From Rikenellaceae bacterium (lineage in GTDB: Bacteria; Bacteroidota; Bacteroidia; Bacteroidales; Rikenellaceae), in contig SUZN01000001.1 in assembly GCA_015059905.1 (NCBI GenBank), forward strand, positions 310,001 to 374,000: 64,000 nucleotides of DNA, in the 5' to 3' direction. The position numbers were made by a program, and so were the translations under genes. Shown here one piece after another: positions 9,301 to 17,429 of the stretch (position 1 is its first letter; the number at the start of each line of letters is the position of its first letter). The notes beneath the pieces are model-generated. The model had not been told where the DNA came from. It searched no databases and worked only from the letters and a program-made list of their open reading frames with translations.

Positions 9301-9694
9301 TGTGCGTCAGGCGGCAGAGAAGATAAAACTATATCGTGAGCTGGATTCATTCTCACGCGAAGAGGAACTGGTGGGCTTCGAGTCGCGTCTGGTGGACCGT
9401 TTCGGTGCTTTGCCCGAGGCGGCGCAGGAGCTTTTGAACGTGGTGCGTCTGCGTTGGGAGGCTGTGCGATTGGGTATGGAGCGTGTTAAGGTAAAGAATG
9501 GATTGATGATTGTTCACTTTGTCGGCGAGGAGAATTCGCCATACTACAAAAGCGAGGTCTTTATGTCGCTTTTGAAGAGTGTAACCGCACAGCCAGACAG
9601 ATTTGTTCTTCGTCAGCACAATAATCGCCTTGCAATGACCGTTAGAAGAGTAGGAAGCGTGGCGGAAGCAGTTACTGTTTTAAGAAACTTATAG
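6374..9694 (+). CDS. mfd: Transcription-repair coupling factor Mfd
   Basis: Superfamily 2 translocase that displaces RNA polymerase stalled at lesions and recruits UvrA. It has 1106 residues, close to other Bacteroidota Mfd. UvrB-like N-terminal modules are followed by the RNA-polymerase-interacting domain (GDYVVHIDHGVGRF, about residue 430), Walker A GDVGFGKTE (about 577), Walker B DEEQ (about 677), motif VI QLRGRVGRS, and a C-terminal TRCF domain. The start is a TTG at 6374: an in-frame TAA lies at 6368-6370, so no ATG or GTG upstream is possible. coaX follows 11 bp downstream. Confidence 0.95.
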   Translation: MESIDNILQRVEGAKAFKGLLKEFKRESATVHLENLVGGALSFYAAAAVRKRGGVHIFVAEDRDAAAYLLNDFYALLDEGLVNFFPTSYKRSIIYGKEDAQGVVQRTNTLNAIRHRKGNYLVICTYPEALAERVADEQSLNNNTIRLKVGDEIKIADFEDMLIEQGFQHVDFVYEPGQYSLRGGIVDVFSYSESRPFRFDFFGDEIDSIRRFNISSQLSHEKAQEVEIISNLNATTIEKVSLARFASEATFWFYDADYVFRRINDLRKRLLGELEEPSKIDTLVTSRRGLLEDLQHSNLFLLRDNLKERVADSIVLFNTVPQPKFNKQYEVLADDLYDAQLKGYDRYILSENKAQIERLENILHQLKRGEVGFEAVNITLHEGFVDHALKMCLYTDHQIFDRYRRYRINGEIKRDEQMTVAELNALKLGDYVVHIDHGVGRFGGLVKVNEGGKVHEAIKLVYKDNDVLFVNVHSLHRISRYKSGDAEAPKIYKLGNGAWQKLKNATKKAVKDISRELIALYAKRKASEGFAFSTDSYLQNEMEASFQWEETPDQQAAIAAVKKDMESNQPMDRLVCGDVGFGKTEVAIRAAFKAAVDGKQVAVLVPTTILALQHYRSFMERLRDFPIRVEYLNRSKTAKQTREIAEDLAAGKIDILIGTHKMLGKQIRFRDLGLLIIDEEQKFGVAAKEKLTQMSVNVDTLTLTATPIPRTLQFSLMGSRDLSVISTAPANRQPIITESHTFSEDIIRDAIEEELARGGQVYFVNNRVEDLMTLQGMITRICPKARVAVGHGKMPAEQLEKLIMDFIYGEFDVLVATTIVESGIDIPNANTIIINNAHYYGLSDLHQLRGRVGRSDRKAYCYLITPPDELLSDDARRRLRAIEEFSDLGSGFNIAMQDLDIRGAGNLLGAEQSGFIADIGYETYQKIMRQAIAELRAEGLDVEGLSEKEAETVQKEAFIDDAVIDIEMLAELPDSYVRQAAEKIKLYRELDSFSREEELVGFESRLVDRFGALPEAAQELLNVVRLRWEAVRLGMERVKVKNGLMIVHFVGEENSPYYKSEVFMSLLKSVTAQPDRFVLRQHNNRLAMTVRRVGSVAEAVTVLRNL

Positions 9695-9705
9695 CCCAGT
9701 AAAAG

Positions 9706-10434
9706 ATGAATCTTGTAGTAGATATTGGCAATTCATTCATTAAAGTGGCTGTGGTGGAGCAGGACGAGATGCTCACGCTACGTCGTTATCAGTCGGTTGA
9801 GGAGTTTGCTGCGAGTAACATCGTTGCAGAGTTCCCTCTTTTACGCCGAGCCATAGTCGCTTCGACGGCGATGCCGACCGAGGCGGTTGCCCAGCTCTTA
9901 CGCGGTTGGGGACTATGGGTGCTGGAGATGACGCAGCAGACAGCAGTGCCGATTGAAAATGATTACCTTACTCCCGAGACATTGGGCGTGGATCGTCTGG
10001 CAGCAGCCGTAGGTGCGGTGAACCAGGTGGGCGGAAGTTGTTTGATAGTTGATTTCGGCTCGGCCATAACGATTGATTTGGTCGAGGATGGAGTATTTCG
10101 TGGGGGCAATATTTCGCCAGGTGTGGAGATGCGCCTTCGTGCTTTGCACGATTATACAGAGAGGCTGCCCAAATGTGAGCCGACGGACGAAATTTTGGAA
10201 CTTGGGCTTACTACCCGTCAGGCGATTGAGCAGGGCGTTATGCAAGGCATAACCAACGAAATTGAGGGCTATATTTCGTATTTTTATGCGAAAAATGTAA
10301 AATTATCGCTAATTTTTACGGGTGGAGGCGCAAAATACTTTGTTAAACGAATTAAAAATGCGATATTTGCAAAATATGATTTAGTAATTTGCGGATTGAA
10401 TAGAATTTTAGAGTATAATGCTAGTGCAGAATAA
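9706..10434 (+). CDS. coaX: Type III pantothenate kinase CoaX
   Basis: Catalyses the first step of coenzyme A synthesis, phosphorylating pantothenate in the cytoplasm. It belongs to the ASKHA superfamily: the N-terminal phosphate-binding loop is VVDIGNSFIKVAV (residues 4-16), the second motif DFGSAITIDLV is near residue 118, and GGNISPG is near 134. The 242-residue length is normal. Its 3' end overlaps the start of the outer-membrane gene by 17 bp, which suggests translational coupling. Confidence 0.95.
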   Translation: MNLVVDIGNSFIKVAVVEQDEMLTLRRYQSVEEFAASNIVAEFPLLRRAIVASTAMPTEAVAQLLRGWGLWVLEMTQQTAVPIENDYLTPETLGVDRLAAAVGAVNQVGGSCLIVDFGSAITIDLVEDGVFRGGNISPGVEMRLRALHDYTERLPKCEPTDEILELGLTTRQAIEQGVMQGITNEIEGYISYFYAKNVKLSLIFTGGGAKYFVKRIKNAIFAKYDLVICGLNRILEYNASAE

Positions 10435-11794
10435 GAAAAATTTTTACGCGATAATAGCTGTCTTGATGTTGTTGCCACTTGCCGTTAAAGCGCAAACTTT
10501 GACGAGCAGTGTCAATACCTACTCGCCATATTCGATGTATGGATTGGGCGAGCTGACAACACCAGGTACAGCCGCACAGCGCTCGATGGGAGGTGTTGGC
10601 GTTGCGATGTTCTCAAGTTCTTCGGTGAATATAATGAACCCAGCAGCCTTTGGTTACACCCCTCGACAGAGCTTTTTGTTTAACTTCGGCATTGAGGGCG
10701 GTCACTTCCGTAACTCGCAGCAGAAGTATTCCAATGGCACAACATCGAGTGTAAAGACTGCGTATAACTCGCTCAATATTCACGACGTCGCTTTCCAGAT
10801 GCCACTCACAGGTGGTTTGGGTTTGGGCTTTAGCCTTACACCTTACAGCAACGTCGGCTACACAATGTATCGTGACGATATGTCGGTAGCGGGCAATATG
10901 GGTAGTGCACGATATGAGTATTTCGGTGAGGGTGATGTGTCGGAGGTTAAGCTCGGCGTGGGTTGGGCTCCTACGCGTAAGTTCTCGTTCGGTGCTTCGA
11001 TGATTTACTATTGGGGAAACATCAACCGTAGCTACAAGATGATTCCGACAAATATCATCACAGGTAGTGGCGAGTACTCTACAACAACGGGTCTTGATAC
11101 CTACGACGTATCTCGCGTTAAGGCACAGTTTGGTGTTATGTGGAACCCAATCTTGAAGAGTTCGGAGATTCTCTCGTTGGGTGCTACTTATGATATTGGT
11201 GGCGATCTTAACCCTGATATGGTTAAGTATGTCTATGTTGATAACCTTTTGACATCGACAGTACGCCAGGAGAACGATGCCGCGCTTCCTCTGCGATTGC
11301 CAAAGCAGGTGGCTGTGGGTGTTTTTTACCAAAACCTGAAAATTAAGGTAGGTGCCGACTATGTATATCAGAGCTGGGGTGATGACAACGCCTCGCTGAT
11401 TGAGAACAATGACAACGGAGTGAAGGTGGGTTATACCGACACCCATACCGTTAAGGTGGGCTTCCAATATACTCCACGCCATACCGATGTGAGAAACTAT
11501 CTGCGTCGTGTGGCTTACCGCGTGGGAGCACGCTATGGCGATTATTACCAGACTTATGGTGGTGAGAAGATTGACCAGCTTGTCCTGACAGCAGGTTTTG
11601 GTTTCCCCGTTCAGTTGTTCGGTAATTCGTCGGTTGACGTAGGCGTAGAGTGGGGTATGCGAGGACTCAGCGAGAAGGATATCGTGGTAGATAACGCGAA
11701 GGTTGGTCTGGTTCGACAGAACTTCTTTAAGCTCTCTGTTGGCTTGAGCCTCTTCGGTGACCCAGAGTGGTTTGTACAGAGAAAATATCAATAA
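10418..11794 (+). CDS. FadL-like outer-membrane beta-barrel protein
   Basis: 458-residue exported protein. A basic N terminus and hydrophobic stretch end at VKAQ, a plausible signal-peptidase I site. The mature part has NPAAFGY and many alternating aromatic/glycine strands (LGLGFSLTPYSNVGYTMY, KLGVGWAPTRKFSFGAS), as in FadL/OmpP1-type barrels. Such genes sit beside coaX and lptC-like genes in many Bacteroidales. The cargo is unknown: fatty-acid or other hydrophobic uptake is a family-level guess, and a structural or assembly role in the adjacent envelope cluster is possible. Confidence 0.75.
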   Translation: MLVQNKKNFYAIIAVLMLLPLAVKAQTLTSSVNTYSPYSMYGLGELTTPGTAAQRSMGGVGVAMFSSSSVNIMNPAAFGYTPRQSFLFNFGIEGGHFRNSQQKYSNGTTSSVKTAYNSLNIHDVAFQMPLTGGLGLGFSLTPYSNVGYTMYRDDMSVAGNMGSARYEYFGEGDVSEVKLGVGWAPTRKFSFGASMIYYWGNINRSYKMIPTNIITGSGEYSTTTGLDTYDVSRVKAQFGVMWNPILKSSEILSLGATYDIGGDLNPDMVKYVYVDNLLTSTVRQENDAALPLRLPKQVAVGVFYQNLKIKVGADYVYQSWGDDNASLIENNDNGVKVGYTDTHTVKVGFQYTPRHTDVRNYLRRVAYRVGARYGDYYQTYGGEKIDQLVLTAGFGFPVQLFGNSSVDVGVEWGMRGLSEKDIVVDNAKVGLVRQNFFKLSVGLSLFGDPEWFVQRKYQ

Positions 11795-11821
11795 TTAACA
11801 AATACATAAACCTTGGATAAA

Positions 11822-13171
11822 ATGAAAAGTTTGAAACTGATTTTGGTAGTTGCATTTGCTGCGATGGGTATCTCAGCAATGGCACAGGAGATCAACTATG
11901 ACGACCCAAAGTATGCTGTTTGGGGCGAGAATGCTAATGAGCGTCGCGACAATATGCTCAACAACCAGTTCTTGAAGGAGGCTGTTGATAACAAAAACTA
12001 TCCAGCTGCATCAAAGTATTTGAATATTTTGCTGACAAAGTGTCCTTCTGCATCGCAGAACATCTACACTAACGGCGCGAAGCTTTACAAGAACCTCATC
12101 AACAAAGCAGAGGATGAGGAGGGCAAGAAGGTGTATATCGACTCTTTGATGTACCTCTACGATGTTCGTTTGAAGGCATTCGAGAAGCACAAGAAGTATG
12201 GTAAGGATTATATCCTCAACCGTAAGGCTCGTGAGTTCTACTCATTCTTCCCAGATGATCGCGAGGGTATCCGTAAGATTTTCCAGGAGGCAGTTGAGGC
12301 AAGTAACGAGATGAAGGGTAAGTATGACCTCGAGTTGGTTTCAATCTATTTCGCAGAGCTTTGCGCAGACTACTCTAACGATTTGATTGCAGCCGAGGAT
12401 TTGATTGCAGCTTACGACCGTTACTCTCCAGCATTTGAGGGCGTTGAGGCAGAGGAGGATATCGAGCTTAAGAACCAGTTCGATTCTGCATTCGGTCAGA
12501 GTGGTGCTGCAAGTTGCGAGAATCTGGAGTCTCTCTTTGCAAAGAAGTTGGCTGATGCACCAGAGGATGAGGCATTGCTCAGCCAGGCTGTATCTTTGAT
12601 GTCACGCGCTAACTGCGACAGCGATTTCTTCTTCGCAACAGCCGAGAAGTACTACTCAATCAAGCCATCATCAGAGACTGCTCTCTTCCTTGCACAGGGC
12701 TTCCAGAATCGTAGTGAGTTTGAGAAGGCAATGAAGTATCTGTCAGAGGCTTTGGCTTCAGAGCAGGATGCTGCCGAGAAGGAGAAGTTGTATGTTCGTA
12801 TCGGTTTGATCAGTGTTCAGACAAAGAACTACGCAGAGGCTGTTAAGGCTGCTAACGAGATTAAGGGTATCAACCCAGAGAATGGTTACGCATACTTCCT
12901 TTTGGGTCAGTGCTATGCAGCTTCGGCTAACTGCTCGGAGCTCAAGTGCCAGGCTTGCTACTGGGCTGCTTACGATATGATGAACAAGGCTGTAGGCTTG
13001 CTCGCATCAGAGCCAGGTATCCAGGAGAGCGCAAAGAAGATGGCTGCCAGCTTCCGTTCTGCATTCCCAACCAAGGAGGAGTGCTTCTTCAACGAGTTGC
13101 AGGCAGGTGCTTCTTACACTATCAAGCACGGCTTTGCTAACGGTGTAAATACAACTGTCCGTTTCAGATAA
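11822..13171 (+). CDS. Exported tetratricopeptide-repeat protein
   Basis: A signal peptide (residues 1-22, ending AMAQ) leads a 449-residue periplasmic or outer-membrane-attached protein. Helical repeats are clearest at about 280-360 (ETALFLAQGFQNRSEFEKA, KLYVRIGLISVQTKNYAEA, GYAYFLLGQCYAASANC), matching TPR consensus positions. Near the C terminus is a cysteine-rich patch (ANCSELKCQACYW) that could form disulfides or bind metal. The TTG 9 bp upstream is less likely than ATG 11822. It lies between an outer-membrane barrel and an LptC-like gene, so a scaffold role in envelope assembly is the reasonable inference. Confidence 0.72.
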   Translation: MKSLKLILVVAFAAMGISAMAQEINYDDPKYAVWGENANERRDNMLNNQFLKEAVDNKNYPAASKYLNILLTKCPSASQNIYTNGAKLYKNLINKAEDEEGKKVYIDSLMYLYDVRLKAFEKHKKYGKDYILNRKAREFYSFFPDDREGIRKIFQEAVEASNEMKGKYDLELVSIYFAELCADYSNDLIAAEDLIAAYDRYSPAFEGVEAEEDIELKNQFDSAFGQSGAASCENLESLFAKKLADAPEDEALLSQAVSLMSRANCDSDFFFATAEKYYSIKPSSETALFLAQGFQNRSEFEKAMKYLSEALASEQDAAEKEKLYVRIGLISVQTKNYAEAVKAANEIKGINPENGYAYFLLGQCYAASANCSELKCQACYWAAYDMMNKAVGLLASEPGIQESAKKMAASFRSAFPTKEECFFNELQAGASYTIKHGFANGVNTTVRFR

Positions 13172-13178
13172 TTCAGCG

Positions 13179-13802
13179 ATGACAATATATTCGCTTGGAC
13201 GATATTTAGCGGTAGCACTCTCTTTTATGGGGAGTGCTATCTTGCTATTCTCTTGCGAAAAGAAACAGGCGGTAGAGGAGACTCCCAATTATGAGACTCT
13301 GATGACAGAGTACAGCGAGAATATGTCGATAGATATGTCGGAGAATGGTAGCAAATCTTACTACTTCGAGACGCCTCTTATCGAAGGTTACGCTATGGCT
13401 CGTGACCCTTACCGTGAGTTCCGCAAGGGTATCAAGATTACGATGTATGAGAAGGATTCAGCTCGTACAGCCTCTGTTACGCTTGTCGCAAACTACGCCA
13501 TCTTCTACGAGGAGCGCAAGTTGTGGGAGGCGAAGGGCGACGTGAAGGTAGTCCAGGCAAATGGTCGTAAGTTGAACACCTCCCAGCTATTCTGGAATCA
13601 AGCTACACACACCATTTACTCCAATGTCGATTGCATCATCATCGACCGCGACCAAACCATCTATTGCGAGGGTTTTGAGAGCGACGAGGAGATGAAGGAG
13701 TGGAGCTACCGTAAGGTAAAGGGAGTAACCTATTTTGAGGACTCACAGTTGCAAAGTGGTGACGCCGAGTCATCGACAGCAGCTGAAGAGGAAAAGAAAT
13801 AA
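13179..13802 (+). CDS. lptC: LptC-like lipopolysaccharide export lipoprotein
   Basis: 207-residue protein with a lipobox-like signal (AILLFSC, cysteine at about residue 27), so probably a lipoprotein. The body matches the LptC/OstA-type beta fold that conveys LPS in the periplasm: LVANYAIFYEERKLWEAKGDV and KLNTSQLFWNQATHTIYSN are the typical repeated beta-jellyroll strands. E. coli LptC is anchored by a transmembrane helix; Bacteroidota versions are commonly lipid-anchored. It starts 7 bp after the TPR gene and precedes the CorC-like gene by 13 bp. Confidence 0.82.
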   Translation: MTIYSLGRYLAVALSFMGSAILLFSCEKKQAVEETPNYETLMTEYSENMSIDMSENGSKSYYFETPLIEGYAMARDPYREFRKGIKITMYEKDSARTASVTLVANYAIFYEERKLWEAKGDVKVVQANGRKLNTSQLFWNQATHTIYSNVDCIIIDRDQTIYCEGFESDEEMKEWSYRKVKGVTYFEDSQLQSGDAESSTAAEEEKK

Positions 13803-13815
13803 TAAGAATTGAATT

Positions 13816-15090
13816 ATGCCATCGTCAGAGCTACTTAACTCGCTAATACTTATCTGTATAATGCTGCTTATGTCGGCATTTTTCTCTGGTATGGAGATTG
13901 CCTTCTTGAGCAGGAACCGTCTGCGCGAGGAGATTGACCGCAAGCAGAACGGTGTCTTTGATTTTATTGCTCGTATCTTTGAGAAGCATCCAGGACAATA
14001 TATCACCACCATCTTGGTGGGTAATAATATATGCCTTGTTATCTACTCTCTCTATATGTCGATTATGCTTCATCTGGTCTTTGACCTTATCGGCTGGGAG
14101 GGTTTGGCGAAGTCGGGTTCGGTATTGCTTGAGACCATTATTTCGACGGTGATAATTCTCTTTACGAGCGAGTTTTTGCCCAAGTCAATCGTTAAGAACA
14201 ACCCAAATTTCTATTATCGTTTCTTCTCTCCGTTTCTTTATGTGTTGTATCTGTTGCTTTATCCGATAGCAATCCTTACAACATATATCTCATACGGTAT
14301 TCTCCGCCTGTTTGGACATAAGCCTGAGGGCGATACGCTCGACTATAGTTTCAATCGCGAGGATTTGATTAACCTTGTGGATGCGAGTGAAGCCACAGAT
14401 CAGCAGGAAGAGGACGAGGAGATTAAGCTCTTTCAGAATGCACTCGATTTTGCCGACTTGCGCGTGCGTGACTGTATGGTTTCGCGCGTGGATGTCGAGG
14501 CTGTGGATGTCAATACATCAATCGAGGAGCTCACTAAGCGTTTTGTAGATACCAAGTTCTCGCGCATCTTCGTTTGGCGCGATAGTATCGACAGCATCCT
14601 GGGATATGTCAATTCCAAGAGTCTTTTTACCAACCCCGCCTCTATTGAGCAGGTTATGATGAAGGTGGAGTATGTAGCCGAGACGCTACCTTTGCAGACC
14701 CTGTTGCAGAACTTCATCAAGCGCAAGTCGAGTGTTGCGGTGGTTATTGATGAGTTTGGCGGCACGGCGGGAATCATCTCTATTGAGGATGTGCTGGAGC
14801 AGATTTTTGGCGAGATTGAGGATGAGCACGATGTGCAGGAGATGGTCGAGAAACAGGTGGGCGAGGACGAGTATGTGCTCTCTTGTCGTCTGGATGTCGA
14901 TTATCTCAACGAGCGTTACGGTTTTGGTATTGAGGAGAGTGAGGAGTATGATACGCTGGCAGGTTATATAATATATAATTATGAAAGTATCCCTGCGGCG
15001 GGAACCTCTTTCTCGACCGATAAACTCGATATCAAGGTGCTTCGAGCAGCTCACACACGCGTAGATTTGGTGCGAGTTAAGCTTCGATAA
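13816..15090 (+). CDS. CNNM/CBS-domain membrane protein (CorC/HlyC, GldE-like)
   Basis: 424-residue inner-membrane protein. The N-terminal CNNM domain has about four hydrophobic segments (residues 5-165, including MSAFFSGMEIAFLS). A CBS pair follows (about 200-330, DCMVSRVDVEAV and SVAVVIDEFGGTAGIISIEDV), then a CorC/HlyC C-terminal domain (SCRLDVDYLNERYG). Relatives export Mg2+ or Co2+; in gliding Bacteroidota the GldE paralogue supports secretion. The conserved position after lptC argues for an envelope role, but the transported ion cannot be read from sequence. Confidence 0.85.
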   Translation: MPSSELLNSLILICIMLLMSAFFSGMEIAFLSRNRLREEIDRKQNGVFDFIARIFEKHPGQYITTILVGNNICLVIYSLYMSIMLHLVFDLIGWEGLAKSGSVLLETIISTVIILFTSEFLPKSIVKNNPNFYYRFFSPFLYVLYLLLYPIAILTTYISYGILRLFGHKPEGDTLDYSFNREDLINLVDASEATDQQEEDEEIKLFQNALDFADLRVRDCMVSRVDVEAVDVNTSIEELTKRFVDTKFSRIFVWRDSIDSILGYVNSKSLFTNPASIEQVMMKVEYVAETLPLQTLLQNFIKRKSSVAVVIDEFGGTAGIISIEDVLEQIFGEIEDEHDVQEMVEKQVGEDEYVLSCRLDVDYLNERYGFGIEESEEYDTLAGYIIYNYESIPAAGTSFSTDKLDIKVLRAAHTRVDLVRVKLR

Positions 15091-15132
15091 CAAAAATATA
15101 ATCAATAATATGGTTGTTTAGAATAAATTTAC

Positions 15133-15140
15133 TATCTTTG
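15133..15140 (+). promoter_or_regulatory. -7 element TATCTTTG upstream of the PpiD-like gene
   Basis: TATCTTTG (TAnnTTTG class) lies 64 bp before the start codon in an AT-rich gap. It suggests that the foldase gene can be transcribed separately from the cluster upstream. No good -33 TTTG is visible at the usual spacing. Confidence 0.6.
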
Positions 15141-15203
15141 GTGGCTCAAATCAAGACTTTTGATAGTACATATTATAGATTTGATAAGTAAAACAAATAA
15201 ATT

Positions 15204-17240
15204 ATGGCAAGTTTACACACATTAAGAACCAAGTACGGCGTCATTTTGTCGGTTATTATCGTATTGGCGCTTTTGGCATTTATTATCTCTTTGGGCCCAG
15301 AGATGGGTTTCCTCGGTAACAAGGATCCAAAGGTAGGTGAGATCAATGGTGAGAAGGTAACCTATATGGAGTACCTTAACGAGTATGAGGCGACAAAGGC
15401 TAACGCTGGTGGCGACGAGTCAACAGAGGAGTCTTCAGCTATGTTGGCAAATGCCACTTGGCAGTCACTCATTGCAAAGCACTTCTTGACTCCAGGTTTT
15501 GAGAAGATTGGTTTGCAGGTTAGCGAGGCAGAGCGTATGGCTATGCTCTCTGGTGAGATTCCAACACAGGTCATCTATCAGGCATTTGCCGACCCACAGA
15601 CTGGCGAGTACAATGTAGCCGCTGTTTCAAACTTCTTGGCGCAGATGAGCTCTAACCCACAGTATCAGTCAATGTGGTCATTCCTTAACTCACAGGCTAT
15701 GCTTGAGCGTACAAGCAGCAAGTTTATGGGTTTGATGAAGGCTGGTGCTTATGTGAACAAGTTGGAGGTTGCGCAGGGTGTCAATGGCTCAAACGAGTCT
15801 CGTAACGGTCGTTACGTTGCTGTTAATTACAGCACTGTGGCAGACTCATTGGCTGCAGTTAGTGACGAGGAGATTATCGCTTACTACAACGCAAACAAGC
15901 ACAAGGCTGACTATAAGAAGACTCCACACCGTGTGATTTCATACGTTGTATTCGACGTTGAGCCTACCGAGGCTGATATGGCAGAGGTTGAGAAGAAGGC
16001 TCTTGCAATGGGCGAGGAGTTTGCCGCTGCAGAGGATGTTCGCGCATTTGTGCGTAAGAATATGGGTACAATCGGTCAGGGTTATGTCTCTGCGGCACAG
16101 CTTTCTGCTGACGAGGCAGTTGTTTTGGATGGTGCACAGTATGGTCCAGTATTGAAGGCTAACGCATGGGTTATGAGCCGTCCTGTTGCAACTGTTATGG
16201 CTCCAGATTCAATCGGCTTGAGCCACATTGTATTGGCTCCTACTGCAAAGGCAGAGGCAGACAGCCTTTACAATGCATTGGTTGGCGGTGCTGATTTTGC
16301 TGCCGCTGCTGCACAGCACTCACAGTATGCAGAGACTGCACAGGCAGGTGGCGATATGGGCGTTATCCCATTCAACGCTATTGCTGCTGACCTCGCAGAG
16401 CAGTTTGTTGACAAGAAGGTTGGTGAGTTGGTAAAGGTTGAGAATGCTGGTGGTATCCAGATTTTCAAGATTACTCGCGCAGACAAGCCTCAGAAGTACG
16501 CTTTGCTCGGTACAATCAACGTAGCTGTTGAGGCTTCATCAACAACACGTCGCAACGTACACAACGTAGCAAGCATCTTCTCTGTTGATGGTAAGGGTTC
16601 AATCGATAACTTCAATGCTGCTGCAACTGCGGCTGCTGTTACACCACGCGTAGCTCGCGTAATGCAGGGCGACCGCACAGTATCAGGTTTGCTCGACTCT
16701 CGCGAGGTTGCTCGCTGGACACACGGCGCAGAGATTGGCGATTTGTCAGAGATTTTCAACTTGGGTAACGCTTACGTTGTTGCAATGCTCACAGAGGAGG
16801 ACAACTCGGAGTATGTTCCAGTAGCAGAGAAGCAGTATGAGATTTCTCGCGTATTGGCTCGCGATAAGAAGTTCGAGATTTTGAAGGAGAAGCTTGCTGG
16901 TGCCTCTATCGAGGAGATTGCACAGAAGTGTGGTGTTGAGGTAGCTACATTCGAGAATGTAAAGTATAACGACTTCGGTGTTGGCTCTAACAGCTTTGAG
17001 CCTGCTTTGGTAGGTGCTATTGCCAAGACAAAGACTACAGGTGCAGTTTCAACTCCTGTGAAGGGTTCTTCAGTTGCTGCAGTATTCGTTGTTGATGGCG
17101 TAACTGTTGCAGAGGAGCAGACTGCAGAGGCAGAGAAGGTTCGCCGTCAGGCATTCCAGGAGTCTATGGTTCCACAGATGGCAATCTCTGCATTGCAGGG
17201 TATGGTTGAGATTGAGGACTTGCGCGGTAAGTATTTCTAA
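15204..17240 (+). CDS. ppiD: PpiD/SurA-like peptidyl-prolyl isomerase chaperone
   Basis: Membrane-anchored periplasmic foldase of 678 residues. An N-terminal anchor helix (about residues 12-32) is followed by a SurA_N-type chaperone region (MEYLNEYEATKA onward). A parvulin domain lies around residues 340-430 (GLSHIVLAPTAKAEADSLY, QAGGDMGVIPFNAIA). A second, more degenerate C-terminal segment may be an inactive parvulin fold. It should help outer-membrane and periplasmic proteins fold. Codon choice is noticeably more uniform than in neighbours, as in abundantly expressed genes. A strong terminator follows. Confidence 0.88.
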   Translation: MASLHTLRTKYGVILSVIIVLALLAFIISLGPEMGFLGNKDPKVGEINGEKVTYMEYLNEYEATKANAGGDESTEESSAMLANATWQSLIAKHFLTPGFEKIGLQVSEAERMAMLSGEIPTQVIYQAFADPQTGEYNVAAVSNFLAQMSSNPQYQSMWSFLNSQAMLERTSSKFMGLMKAGAYVNKLEVAQGVNGSNESRNGRYVAVNYSTVADSLAAVSDEEIIAYYNANKHKADYKKTPHRVISYVVFDVEPTEADMAEVEKKALAMGEEFAAAEDVRAFVRKNMGTIGQGYVSAAQLSADEAVVLDGAQYGPVLKANAWVMSRPVATVMAPDSIGLSHIVLAPTAKAEADSLYNALVGGADFAAAAAQHSQYAETAQAGGDMGVIPFNAIAADLAEQFVDKKVGELVKVENAGGIQIFKITRADKPQKYALLGTINVAVEASSTTRRNVHNVASIFSVDGKGSIDNFNAAATAAAVTPRVARVMQGDRTVSGLLDSREVARWTHGAEIGDLSEIFNLGNAYVVAMLTEEDNSEYVPVAEKQYEISRVLARDKKFEILKEKLAGASIEEIAQKCGVEVATFENVKYNDFGVGSNSFEPALVGAIAKTKTTGAVSTPVKGSSVAAVFVVDGVTVAEEQTAEAEKVRRQAFQESMVPQMAISALQGMVEIEDLRGKYF

Positions 17241-17261
17241 TCGATACCTCTGAAATATGAA

Positions 17262-17298
17262 ATATCCGAGCTTCCTATGGAGGCTCGGATATTTTTTT
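17262..17298 (+). terminator. Rho-independent terminator after the PpiD-like gene
   Basis: Perfect 10-bp stem ATATCCGAGC (17262-17271) with GCTCGGATAT (17283-17292), extendable through TCC/GGA, then seven T. It ends the rightward transcription that began at porX. Confidence 0.9.
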
Positions 17299-17373
17299 GT
17301 CTTGTTATATAGTTGGTTGGCTACAGTTACAGAGGGTCTTTTATATAAGTAGCCTTCTCCCCAGACACCCCAA

Positions 17374-17406
17374 CAAAAAAACAGGTCGCCCGATTGAGCG
17401 ACCTGC
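17374..17406 (-). terminator. Rho-independent terminator after mutB
   Basis: Read on the minus strand: GCAGGTCGC, loop, GCGACCTG, then a T run (the A run at 17375-17381 on the plus strand). It sits 24 bp beyond the mutB stop codon and faces the rightward terminator at 17262-17298. Confidence 0.88.
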
Positions 17407-17429
17407 TTGCATATGATATTGACAGTGGA

